Assembly: GCF_905171765.1 (NCBI RefSeq)
Contig: NC_053392.1
Span: 38,763,114 to 38,827,113, forward strand
DNA: 64,000 nt
From: Bufo bufo
Taxonomy: Eukaryota; Chordata; Amphibia; Anura; Bufonidae
Reading direction: 5' to 3'
Shown here: piece by piece, positions 54,622 to 64,000 of the stretch
How the letters are laid out: the number at the start of each line of letters is the position of its first letter
How positions within the stretch are numbered: position 1 is the stretch's first letter
The notes under the pieces: generated by a model
Seen by the model: only the letters and a program-made list of their open reading frames with translations
Told to the model about the DNA's origin: nothing
Databases searched by the model: none
Translations under genes and position numbers: made by a program

Positions 54622-55800
54622 CAAGTCTCGTCTGTTATCCAAGAGTTTATATAGGGCTGGAGCCATCTGTTCATTATGATTTATTTCGTTTTCATGGGGT
54701 GGAACAGAAAATCTGGATTTAGGATTCCCGGCTTTTTGACATATTAGTTATTTTGTTATTTACACATAAATATATATCTATAGACATACTCTACATGTCA
54801 AAAATCCATAGTAATATATATGTGTATATGTATACATGTGTATAATAAAAATAAAAATAAAAATAAAAATAAAGATAAACGCATTGGCTGATGGTATGAT
54901 ATTTAAATGCGGTTTTTCATGTAAACAAAGTCCTACATACATCATGGTCAAATTAAATATAAGTTTAGTTTAAAATTATTTATTAATACAGGATGGTTTG
55001 CATATAACATGTGGTTAATCTTTGATCGTCGTATATCTTTAAATGTAGTTAGTATTTGATATTATTTGTTTCTCAATCTGATGCGGTTTTTGTGCGTTTT
55101 GTCCCTATAAACACGAATCTGATCTTTTTTTGGTTGCATATAAAAATACAGGCAAGATCAGATTATTAAACATACCGCTCTTCAAGATTATAGCATGATA
55201 AAATGATAAAAGATTAAAAATAAATTAAAAATAAATTAAAAATGTGACCAACATATATTATGAGTAATAAAATTTATAGAGTTATCTAGTGGGTCATTCA
55301 TTGGTCATACTAGATATCTATTCTATGTCAATAATAATAGAATTCCACTCTTTATTCTGCATCATATGTCCCATCTCTTGCTGTTTGACCGTATCTACAT
55401 CCTTATTCATTATGACTCATAGGGGTTAATATTTATATGCAGGTGTCCCCGGACAAACCGCATCATATATATATATATATATATCTGGTTGTAGAAATAT
55501 GTGTTGCAATATAAAGTATAATTAATATGGGATTAAGATGGTGCAGAATAATACGTATGGAACTGGTAAATAAGATATAATAAAAGTGATAAAATGGGTT
55601 AATATGTAAAATATATATATACTTGAATGTAATAATACATATTTGAATAAGATATTAATATAATCAATACACTTGATACAGTATAGTATAGATATCAATT
55701 ATTAATTTGCTATATCGATTTTATAATTGGCATTGATTTAAAATATATGAATTGTTTGTATATATGCCTAATGAGCAATAAAGCGTAAAAGGTCAATACT

Positions 55801-56238
55801 CTACAAAAAACCAAAAACTTCCATTTCCGCATTTAGTCCTAGAGGGAGGATAGAATTGAACTCAAAAATTTTTTTGGATTCAATTCTAGACATGCGACTT
55901 ATATGATCTCCTCCTCTCCAGTGAATATTCACTTTTTCCAAGGCTGCAAAAGTCATTCCATGTGGATTTTGGTTATGTACCATTTTAAAATGGAGGGATA
56001 AGGTGTGTTTATCATAACCTTTTTTGACGTTTGAGATATGCTCAGCAATACGTTTTTTCAGTGTTCTTTTCGTTCTGCCCACATATTGTTTTCTACATGG
56101 GCATTGAATGATGTATATGACACTTTCTGTATTACATGTCAAGAACTCTCTGATTTTATGAATATGAGTATTGCTGGTGGATTTGACTTCGATGTTTTTT
56201 TTAGGGAATGAGGTGGATCTATTGTAGATCCACCTCAT
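55801..56238 (-). pseudogene. PLE GIY-YIG endonuclease domain, left arm
   Basis: 145 codons, identical to the right-arm copy except for a few residues (for example IEVK against IKVK). It contains SVIYIIQCPCRKQYVGRTKR (the GIY-YIG core, here VIY..YVG), the conserved Arg/Glu region KKRIAEHISNVKKGYDKH, and FAALEKVNIHWRGGDHISRM. The upstream polymerase is missing; the first ~6 codons are created by the palindrome centre. Confidence 0.88.
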
Positions 56239-56645
56239 TCCCTAAAAAAAACATCAAAGTCAAATCCACCAGCAATACTCATATTCATAAAATCAGAGAG
56301 TTCTTGACATGTAATACAGAAAGTGTCATATACATCATTCAATGCCCATGTAGAAAACAATATGTGGGCAGAACGAAAAGAACACTGAAAAAACGTATTG
56401 CTGAGCATATCTCAAACGTCAAAAAAGGTTATGATAAACACACCTTATCCCTCCATTTTAAAATGGTACATAACCAAAATCCACATGGAATGACTTTTGC
56501 AGCCTTGGAAAAAGTGAATATTCACTGGAGAGGAGGAGATCATATAAGTCGCATGTCTAGAATTGAATCCAAAAAAATTTTTGAGTTCAATTCTATCCTC
56601 CCTCTAGGACTAAATGCGGAAATGGAAGTTTTTGGTTTTTTGTAG
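56208..56645 (+). pseudogene. PLE GIY-YIG endonuclease domain, right arm
   Basis: Mirror copy of 55801-56238; the two frames overlap by 31 bp across the centre. It is an open endonuclease domain ending ..GLNAEMEVFGFL, stop at 56643-56645, the same C-terminus as the PLE at 34732-34832. It is 5' truncated before the Cys-rich linker. The reverse transcriptase is absent. Confidence 0.88.
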
Positions 56646-57813
56646 AGTATTGACCTTTTACGCTTTATTGCTCATTAGGCATATATACAAACAATTCATA
56701 TATTTTAAATCAATGCCAATTATAAAATCGATATAGCAAATTAATAATTGATATCTATACTATACTGTATCAAGTGTATTGATTATATTAATATCTTATT
56801 CAACTATGTATTATTACATTCAAGTATATATATATTTTACATATTAACCCATTTTATCACTTTTATTATATCTTATTTACCAGTTCCATACGTATTATTC
56901 TGCACCATCTTAATCCCATATTAATTATACTTTATATTGCAACACATATTTCTACAACCAGATATATATATATATATATATGATGCGGTTTGTCCGGGGA
57001 CACCTGCATATAAATATTAACCCCTATGAGTCATAATGAATAAGGATGTAGATACGGTCAAACAGCAAGAGATGGGACATATGATGCAGAATAAAGAGTG
57101 GAATTCTATTATTATTGACATAGAATAGATATCTAGTATGACCAATGAATGACCCACTAGATAACTCTATAAATTTTATTACTCATAATATATGTTGGTC
57201 ACATTTTTAATTTATTTTTAATCTTTTATCATTTTATCATGCTATAATCTTGAAGAGCGGTATGTTTAATAATCTGATCTTGCCTGTATTTTTATATGCA
57301 ACCAAAAAAAGATCAGATTCGTGTTTATAGGGACAAAACGCACAAAAACCGCATCAGATTGAGAAACAAATAATATCAAATACTAACTACATTTAAAGAT
57401 ATACGACGATCAAAGATTAACCACATGTTATATGCAAACCATCCTGTATTAATAAATAATTTTAAACTAAACTTATATTTAATTTGACCATGATGTATGT
57501 AGGACTTTGTTTACATGAAAAACCGCATTTAAATATCATACCATCAGCCAATGCGTTTATCTTTATTTTTATTTTTATTTTTATTTTTATTATACACATG
57601 TATACATATACACATATATATTACTATGGATTTTTGACATGTAGAGTATGTCTATAGATATATATTTATGTGTAAATAACAAAATAACTAATATGTCAAA
57701 AAGCCGGGAATCCTAAATCCAGATTTTCTGTTCCACCCCATGAAAACGAAATAAATCATAATGAACAGATGGCTCCAGCCCTATATAAACTCTTGGATAA
57801 CAGACGAGACTTG

Positions 57814-57857
57814 ACCACTGAGGAAGGAGTCACTGCCAACTCCGAAACGCGTCTGGT
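57814..57857 (+). ncRNA. hammerhead-ribozyme-like motif, right arm
   Basis: Stem I ACCA (57814-57817) pairs with TGGT (57854-57857). Core CTGAGGA is at 57818-57824. Stem II GGAGT-cactgcca-ACTCC is at 57826-57843, GAAA at 57844-57847, minimal stem III (AC-gc-GT), and C at 57853 is the cleavage nucleotide. An extra A (57825) precedes stem II. Confidence 0.7.
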
Positions 57858-58730
57858 GCACAAGTCTCAAGTAAAGCAAGCAAGAAACCGCAGCGTATTA
57901 CCTGCGCAACATTTGAAGTTTTTTGGAGCGCTTTCTACATATTAATCAGGAAGAAATGCAAGTCCACCTGTGTCTATACTAACAGACACCAAGGCAACGC
58001 CGATAATCAAGTGGGTCTAAACATCTACACCCCGGCGTTTAAAACGGACAGTTTCTTTGCCTGCCACAGTATCCTACTCACATATACCGAGAGCGGACCG
58101 GAATTGAGGCCTCTTGTGCTGCAACACGTGGGACGCCACGCCAAGCACGAGTGACCAGTCACTATACCGCTTCAAACAGTGAGTAGTGTGTTCACACACA
58201 CCAAGCCATTATATCGCAACAATTGATATGCTGTAACAAGCAGCAAGCAAGATACGAGACTTTGTATCATATTGCAACATACTAGCCATAGTTGCTAGTT
58301 ATTACCCGACATCAGTAGAGACATAGCGCATATACCATTGCGCATTTGGACTTGATCAATATCAAATCTACCAATTGTATTGGTTATCAGTGACACTCTC
58401 ACTGGCTTTCAGAGTCCATACAGATAGTTATTTATGTAATAACTGTATTTTATTGAATGTATTTTATGCTATTAAGGTACCTTATATTATTTTATTGTAA
58501 CTAATAAATAGTTTAAACGCATTGGCTGCAGTTCCATTTGATCATCATATGTAGGTGTGCCCCTCTCCTCCACTTAGTTCATTTACCTACCTAGAAGATT
58601 GGGGATATCTTTCTTTTAGGGGGAGCACCCATTCCGTACTAATTGGAGGGTGAGCCATCCAATCCCACTTCTACTGATTCATCCATATCTGTTTGTAGAT
58701 CTTTGACTCCTGGCACCCTTGCGAAGCAGT

Positions 58731-59814
58731 AAGGCCCCTTTCACGTGAGCGTGATTTCCGCGCGGGTGCGATGCGTGATGCGAACGCATTGCGCCCTGAT
58801 GGAATCCAGACCCATTCATTTCAATGGGGCTGTGTGTAGAATAACGTCCAGCATTTCTCTATTTTTCAAGAAATGCTTTAGAAGGAGCCCAACAAAATGC
58901 GCAAAGTTCGTGATGAAAGATAAAAATTAGAAGGATTTAATTCTCATAAAAAGAAAGTTACAAAGTTTAGAAAGAGAAAAATATAGCACAGCAATAAGTC
59001 TTGAAAGTTAACAAGCAAGCAATTAAACAATTAAAATAAGTGAAAAAGCTTATTTCCCCAAAGTAACGTGTATGTGTGAGTCTGTGTGTGTGTTGAGAGC
59101 AACAGGTGTCCGTCAAAGAATGCTCTCCCTATGTCATGAAACAAAGCCATTTTATAGGTTGACTCTTCATAGAGTTACATTGTATCCTAAATTTACCATT
59201 CTAACAGACATATATGGTTAACAAGTAAAACCCCTTACATCATGATCTTCTAAGTATACCTTATTTGTAAAGCTAATAATAATATGCTGAGAAGGAGGAT
59301 TCCTAATCTTTCCAAATGCTATTGTCGTCTCAACCTGTCAAAAATTGACATTCAACACAAGTGCTGACCTCTCATGGTCCTTGAAATACCCTATCCTACT
59401 AAAAAGTATTAGTTTATTATTTTACACTGTGTACTTGTGCGTTGGTTTTCACGCATCACTTGTGCGTTGCGTGAAAATCGCAGCACGTTCTATATTCTGT
59501 CATTTTCACGCAACATTGGAAATCATAGAAGTGAATGGAGCTCCGTGAAAATCTCATCGAATCCGCAAGCAATTGCGGATGCGGTGCGTTTTTCACGCAT
59601 GGTTGCTAATAAATGTTTTTGTATACATTCAGTTTTTCATCACGTGTGTGCAAAATGCATTAAATCACAATGCACCCGCACAATAAAAACTGAACAGCTG
59701 ACCGCGATCGCAGGCAAAACTGAATGAATTTGCCTGCGAAATTGCGCAGTTATCACTGAACGCATCCGCAATGCATCGCAACGCATCCGGACACGCTCGT
59801 CTGCAAGGGGCCTA
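58731..59814. mobile_element. MITE with AAGGCCCCTTTCACG-type ends
   Basis: Starts AAGGCCCCTTTCACGTGAGC and ends with GACACGCTCGTCTGCAAGGGGCCT. Inner sections (GCGTGATGCGAACGCATTGCG and CGCAATGCATCGCAACGCATC) are also inverted. About 58900-59430 in the middle is unrelated AT-rich sequence, possibly a later insertion. Confidence 0.65.
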
Positions 59815-59961
59815 ACTGAAGGGTGCTGCAGTGCTGTGGCAAGCATTGTAGCTCCTTCAGCAGCCTGTGACATCACATCCATTGCTCACATAGCCCTTGT
59901 GCAACTCAGTCCCAATCTAGTGAATAAATGAGTGAGCTGCAATCAAAGCACAACCAATATA

Positions 59962-60871
59962 CAGGGTGGGCCATTTATATGGATACACCTTAATAAAATG
60001 GGAATGGTTGGTGATATTAACTTCCTGTTGGTGGCACATTAGTATATGTGAGGGGGGAAACTTTTCAAGATGGGTGGTGACCATGGCGGCCATTTTGAAG
60101 TCGGCCATTTTGAATCCAACTTTTGTTTTTTCAATAGTGGGTCATTTGACACATCAAACTTATTGGGAATTTCACAATAAAAACAATGGTGTGCTTGGTT
60201 TTAACGTAACTTTATTCTTTCATGAGTTATTTACAAGTTTCTGGCCACTTACAAAATGTGTTCAATGTGCTGCCCATTGTCTTGGATTGTCAATGCAACC
60301 CTTTTCTCCCACTCTTCACACACTGATAGCAACACCGCAGGAGAAATTCTAGCACAGGCTTCCAGTATCTGTAGTTTTAGGTGCTGTACATCTCGTATCA
60401 TCTGAAGGCAATCGTCTATGCTGTGAAGATACGAGATGTACAGCACCTGAAACTACGGATACTGGAAGCCTGTGCTAGCATTTTTCTCCTGCGGTGTTGC
60501 TATCAGTGTGTGAAGAGTGGGAGAAGAGGGTTGCATTGACAATCCAACACAATGGGCAGCACATTTAACACATTTTATAAGCGGTCATAAACTTGTAAAT
60601 AACTCATGAAAGAATAAAGTTACGTTAAAACCAAGCACACCGTTGTTTTTCTTGTGAAATTCCCAATAAGTTTGATGTGTCACATGACCCTCTTCCTATT
60701 GAAAAAACAAAAGTTGGATTCAAAATGGCCGACTTCAAAATGGCCGCCATGGTCACCACCCATCTTGAAAAGTTTCCCCCCTCACATATACTAATGTGCC
60801 ACAAACAGGAAGTTAATATCACCAACCATTCCCATTTTATTAAGGTGTATCCATATAAATGACCCACCCTG
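59962..60871. mobile_element. fold-back mariner-type element
   Basis: CAGGGTGGGCCATTTATATG at the left and its complement at the right, flanked by TA at 59960-59961 and 60872-60873. The whole 910 bp is a palindrome with arms of about 440 bp meeting near 60404-60425. Each arm encodes a transposase C-terminal piece (for example, minus strand 60249-60446: VCEEWEKRVALTIQDNGQHI then EHIL), so it is two inverted 3' halves of a mariner. Confidence 0.9.
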
Positions 60872-61282
60872 TACAATGTATTGCCCTGTGCTTGGTGGAC
60901 AATGAAGAGGTGTAAGCTCCCATCCAAACATCTCAGCCTCTTCAAACACATAGGTGTTCTGAGGATAGTACATCAATATTTAAAAGTGTCCAAGTCCTAG
61001 ATATCATCAATATCAGTTTCACTAAGGGGTCTGAAAACTGAAACCCCTTCTGGTAAAATGTTTTTGGTTGGTGTAGATGCAAGAACAAAACACTGTGCAA
61101 GGAGCCATAAGCAAAAAGCTCCATTCACTATGTAGATCCTGGGAGCTACTGCAGCTCCCATTCATTTGATGATAATTGAGCAACGTTGTCATGTAACGGT
61201 AAAAATTCCTCCAATCAGAAACAGGACTACCTACAGTATAAGAACATTTCTCTCCGTTGATACATTTCTTGCTATTCCTCTC

Positions 61283-62233
61283 TTAACTTTTTATACTGGA
61301 TCTTGACGCAAGTCCTTTTCTGCTGCAAATGCAAGCAGTCCCCATATCAAGAATCTCCAAGAATTTGCTCTTTAGTTTTCTTGTTCTATAAATAATAAAA
61401 CCTGAATGCAAAATTGGAAAATAATTCCAAATCATGTAGGAGCCTATAGGACCAAAAGACTTGTGAAATTCCAGAACAATTAAAATGTTCAAAACTTGTA
61501 CCATGTAGCCAAGAAGACAGAATATTGTGTTAGCTATGCCAATATAAAATGGACCCAAGTGAGTTGTGAGGTTCTTGGTATTTCTCATTCTCCTCAGATG
61601 ATTGTATACAGATGTAATTAAGATGGTCACAGAAAACAAGTATATGAGAAAAGGAAAAATAATCCCATAGCCAAATAAATCTGTATATCCGTTTTTTTCT
61701 AGATCTTTCTGCGAGTCATTAAGAGTAAAGTAATGTGTTGAGTTCTTGTATAGTGCAGCATGACGCAACCATGTGAACACGGATGCATGGCCAAGTGAGA
61801 TGAGCACAGAAAGTAAAATTAATAGCAGAGTCTTCTCCAAAAAGATTACCTTTAAACGTGCAAAGAAAGGATTGTTAAAGTTACAAACCTTCATGCAGAA
61901 GACAACCGAAAGAAGGGTCCACAGCCAAATAGTGCAATAATTAGCAGACAATTCAATGACGTCAAAACACACTTGAATCGTAGAAAAAAATAATCTGTGG
62001 AAGAAATAAAGAAAGAAAAGTTTCACCACACAAATGGTCTGAAAACCAACCCTTGAAATCACCAATGAGATTATAATTTGGTCATTTGAGGACAGTTTTC
62101 TTCCATTTAGCCAGGCCATGGCATGAACAGCGACGATAAAGGAATGTATCATTAGTCCAACGGTAAAGGACAGTCCTGTCACAAGCACTAGGGTCAGATT
62201 TTGGATCATGTTATAATTTTCTTTCATAGCCAT
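61283..62233 (-). CDS. bitter taste receptor (TAS2R family), intact
   Basis: A 316-residue single-exon seven-transmembrane receptor with ATG at 62233 (MAMKENYNMIQ; a second Met is three codons in). TM1 FTVGLMIHSFIVAVHAMAW; TM2 DQIIISLVISRVGFQTICV; TM3 CTIWLWTLLSVVFCMKVCNF then NNPFFARLK; TM5 IFPFLIYLFSVTILITSVYN; TM7 ends ILHSGFIIYRTRKLKSKFL, a variant of the family HSxxLI..N.KLK motif. NSTH in extracellular loop 2 is a likely glycosylation site. It is closer to the neighbouring pseudogene (50340-52426) than to gene 1 at 14643, implying a local duplication. Ligand unknown. Confidence 0.93.
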   Translation of the reverse strand: MAMKENYNMIQNLTLVLVTGLSFTVGLMIHSFIVAVHAMAWLNGRKLSSNDQIIISLVISRVGFQTICVVKLFFLYFFHRLFFSTIQVCFDVIELSANYCTIWLWTLLSVVFCMKVCNFNNPFFARLKVIFLEKTLLLILLSVLISLGHASVFTWLRHAALYKNSTHYFTLNDSQKDLEKNGYTDLFGYGIIFPFLIYLFSVTILITSVYNHLRRMRNTKNLTTHLGPFYIGIANTIFCLLGYMVQVLNILIVLEFHKSFGPIGSYMIWNYFPILHSGFIIYRTRKLKSKFLEILDMGTACICSRKGLASRSSIKS

Positions 62234-62399
62234 TTGTCTATTCTGTGGTGTAAGTGATCCCGTCCTGATAAAGATAAGGTGTTAAGTGTTCTCTCAGTGG
62301 AAGATATCACAGTATAAAAATATATCATGCAAATCAAAAGGCAAAACCCAGTTCTGCAAATGTGAAAGGCAAAGTAGGTGAGGCTCATCACGATGTTTC

Positions 62400-62552
62400 T
62401 GGCTAATACAGGTGAAACTCAAAAAAATAGAATATTGTCCAAAGTTAATTTATTTCAGTAATGCAACTTAAAAGGTGAAACTAACATATGAGACTCATTA
62501 CATGCAAAGCGAGATATTTCAAGCCTTTATTTGTTATAATTTGGGTGATTAT
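62400..62552. repeat. dispersed vertebrate repeat fragment, class unknown
   Basis: Contains ACAGGTGAAACTCAAAAAAA, TTCAGTAATGCAACTTAAAA and GCAAAGCGAGATATTTCAAG, a sequence I recognise as common in fish and frogs. Truncated by the hAT end at 62553. Confidence 0.45.
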
Positions 62553-62956
62553 TAGGGATGAGCGAACCCGAGGGTTCGTACCGAATTTTGGGGTGTCCGT
62601 GACACGGACCCAAGCCCGAACATTTTCGTAAAAGTCCGGGTTCGGTGTTCGGCAATTTCTTGGCGCTTTTTGAAAGGCTGCAAAGCAGCCAATCAACAAG
62701 CGTCATACTACTTGCCCCAAGAGGCCATCACAGCCATGCCTACTATTGGCATGGCTGTGATTGGCCAGTGCAGCATGTGACCCAGGCTCTATTTAAGCTG
62801 GAGTCACGTAGCGCCGCCCGTCACTCTGCCATGATCAGTGTAGGGATAGGATGCAGCTGCTGCTGTTAGGGCGAGATTAGGCAGGGATTTACTTACTGAA
62901 GTGATCGATGTACAGCTGTGTATCATACAACCTCTGCTATTCAATTGCTCACTGTT
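62553..62956 (+). mobile_element. hAT 5' terminal region, interrupted by a TTAA element
   Basis: TAGGGATGAGCGAACCCG, GTCCGTGACACGGACC, the CACAGCCATGCC..GGCATGGCTGTG hairpin, inverted CCAAT (GATTGGCC) and CTATTTAAGC match the 5' end of the complete hAT. It stops at TTAA (62957-62960), where the next element begins. Confidence 0.85.
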
Positions 62957-62960
62957 TTAA

Positions 62961-64000
62961 CCACCTCAGCCCCCAGTGCTTAAACACCCTGAAAGACCAG
63001 GCCACATTTTACACTTCTGACCTACACTACTTTCACCGTTTATTGCTCGGTCATGCAACTTACCACCCAAATGAATTTTACCTCCTTTTCTTCTCACTAA
63101 TAGAGCTTTCATTTGGTGGTATTTCATTGCTGCTGACATTTTTACTTTTTTTGTTATTAATCGAAATTTAACAATTTTTTTGCAAAAAAATGACATTTTT
63201 CACTTTCAGTTGTAAAATTTTGCAAAAAAAAACGAGATCCATATAGAAATTTTGCTCTAAATTTATTGTTCTACATGTCTTTGATTAAAAAAAAATGTTT
63301 GGGTAAAAAAAAAATGGTTTGGGTAAAAGTTATAGCGTTTACAAACTATGGTACAAAAATGTGAATTTCCGCTTTTTGAAGCAGCTCTGACTTTCTGAGC
63401 ACCTGTCATGTTTCCTGAGGTTCTACAATGCCCAGACAGTACAAACACCCCACAAATGACCCCATTTCGGAAAGTACACACCCTAAGGTATTCGCTGATG
63501 GGCATAGTGAGTTCATAGAACTTTTTATTTTTTGTCACAAGTTAGCGGAAAATGATGATTTGTTTTTTTTTTTTTTTTCTTACAAAGTCTCATATTCCAC
63601 TAACTTGTGACAAAAAATAAAAACTTCTATGAACTCACTATGCCCATCACGAAATACCTTGGGGTCTCTTCTTTCCAAAATGGGGTCACTTGTGGGGTAG
63701 TTATACTGCCCTGGCATTCTAGGGGCCCAAATGTGTGGTAAGGAGTTTGAAATCAAATTCTGTAAAAAATGACCTGTGAAATCCGAAAGGTGATCTTTGG
63801 AATATGGGCCCCTTTGCCCACCTAGGCTGCAAGAAAGTGTCACACATCTGATATCTCTGTATTCAGGAGAAGTTGAGGAATGTGTTTTGGGGTGTCTTTT
63901 TACATATACCCATGCTGAGTGAGATAAATATCTTGGTCAAATGCCAACTTTGTATAAAAAAAATGGGAAAAGTTGTCTTTTGCCAAGATATTTCTCTCAC
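62961..64000. mobile_element. TTAA-target transposon, continues past the window
   Basis: Begins CCACCTCAGCCCCCAGTGCT right after TTAA (62957-62960), the same terminus type as 32532 (CCACTTGCC). The interior has an inverted pair (63498-63560 and 63588-63650, GATGGGCATAGTGAGTTCAT and its complement). The right end is outside the window. No transposase is visible. Confidence 0.75.

Larger units (their letters stand above)
53856..58676. mobile_element. 4.8-kb head-to-head PLE palindrome with 15-bp target-site duplication
   Basis: Left arm 53856-56221 and right arm 56225-58581 are near-perfect inverted copies separated by 3 nt (TTG, 56222-56224). Each runs outward from a 5'-truncated GIY-YIG endonuclease frame through an AT-rich 3' UTR and a hammerhead-like motif to the PLE end. 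The right arm extends about 95 bp further. ATTCATCCATATCTG occurs at 53841-53855 and 58677-58691, so the palindrome inserted as a unit. Arm differences: one 11-bp unit at about 55215 (three copies left, two right), a 1-nt indel and scattered substitutions. Confidence 0.93.

Noticed and set aside
53856..58676. Palindrome as a long-read hairpin artefact
   Set aside because: The arms differ by an 11-bp repeat unit, a 1-nt indel and substitutions; the right arm is longer; and a 15-bp direct duplication lies outside. An artefact would give identical arms and no duplication.

Overview
The window looks like a repeat-rich stretch of an anuran (frog or toad) genome, probably a neobatrachian. This is judged from content only: a cluster of single-exon bitter-taste-receptor (TAS2R) genes of amphibian type, Penelope-like elements (PLEs), DIRS-type and CR1/L2-type retroelement remnants, and dense nested hAT, Tc1/mariner and TTAA-target DNA transposons. 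No other host gene was recognised. A 200-bp run of N (29971-30170) is a sequence gap.

Layout. 1-439 is the end of an LTR lying inside a Penelope-like reverse transcriptase remnant (440-1745). 1746-3213 is a near-perfect inverted pair of PLE pseudo-LTRs. 3158-5840 carries a coiled-coil ORF and probable LTR sequence. 6240-7493 is a decayed DIRS-like element (reverse transcriptase plus tyrosine recombinase). 7475-12475 is tandem-repeat territory interrupted by a hAT element with an 8-bp target-site duplication (7871-10338). A CR1/L2-type LINE tail (12480-13160) follows. TAS2R gene 1 is at 14643-15548 (minus). 17885-23496 is a mosaic of non-autonomous hAT copies. 23929-31140 holds TTAA and hAT elements, including an internally deleted hAT transposase that still has a 902-codon ORF. 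31145-43100 is a nested set: a PLE whose endonuclease ORF is split by a TTAA transposon (32532-34731), and PLE-like 3' sequence split by a complete hAT transposon (36209-43012) with an uninterrupted 1128-codon transposase. 45198-47280 is another hAT carrying a 39-bp minisatellite and a short PLE insertion. 47289-50173 is a run of MITEs. 50340-52426 is a TAS2R pseudogene interrupted by a Tc1-like element. 53856-58676 is a 4.8-kb PLE palindrome inserted as one unit with a 15-bp target-site duplication. 59962-60871 is a fold-back mariner, 61283-62233 is TAS2R gene 2, and the window ends in another hAT fragment and a TTAA element.

The host genes read as a minus-strand TAS2R cluster: two intact genes and one pseudogene. 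Everything else is mobile DNA. Two threads recur. First, every PLE end seen carries a compact hammerhead-ribozyme-like motif, and PLE copies are repeatedly joined as inverted pairs; the 53856-58676 copy retains a duplicated target site, so the palindrome itself seems to have been inserted. Second, several hAT elements delimited by 8-bp duplications carry internal minisatellites, and one of them encodes a full transposase with all recognisable catalytic residues.
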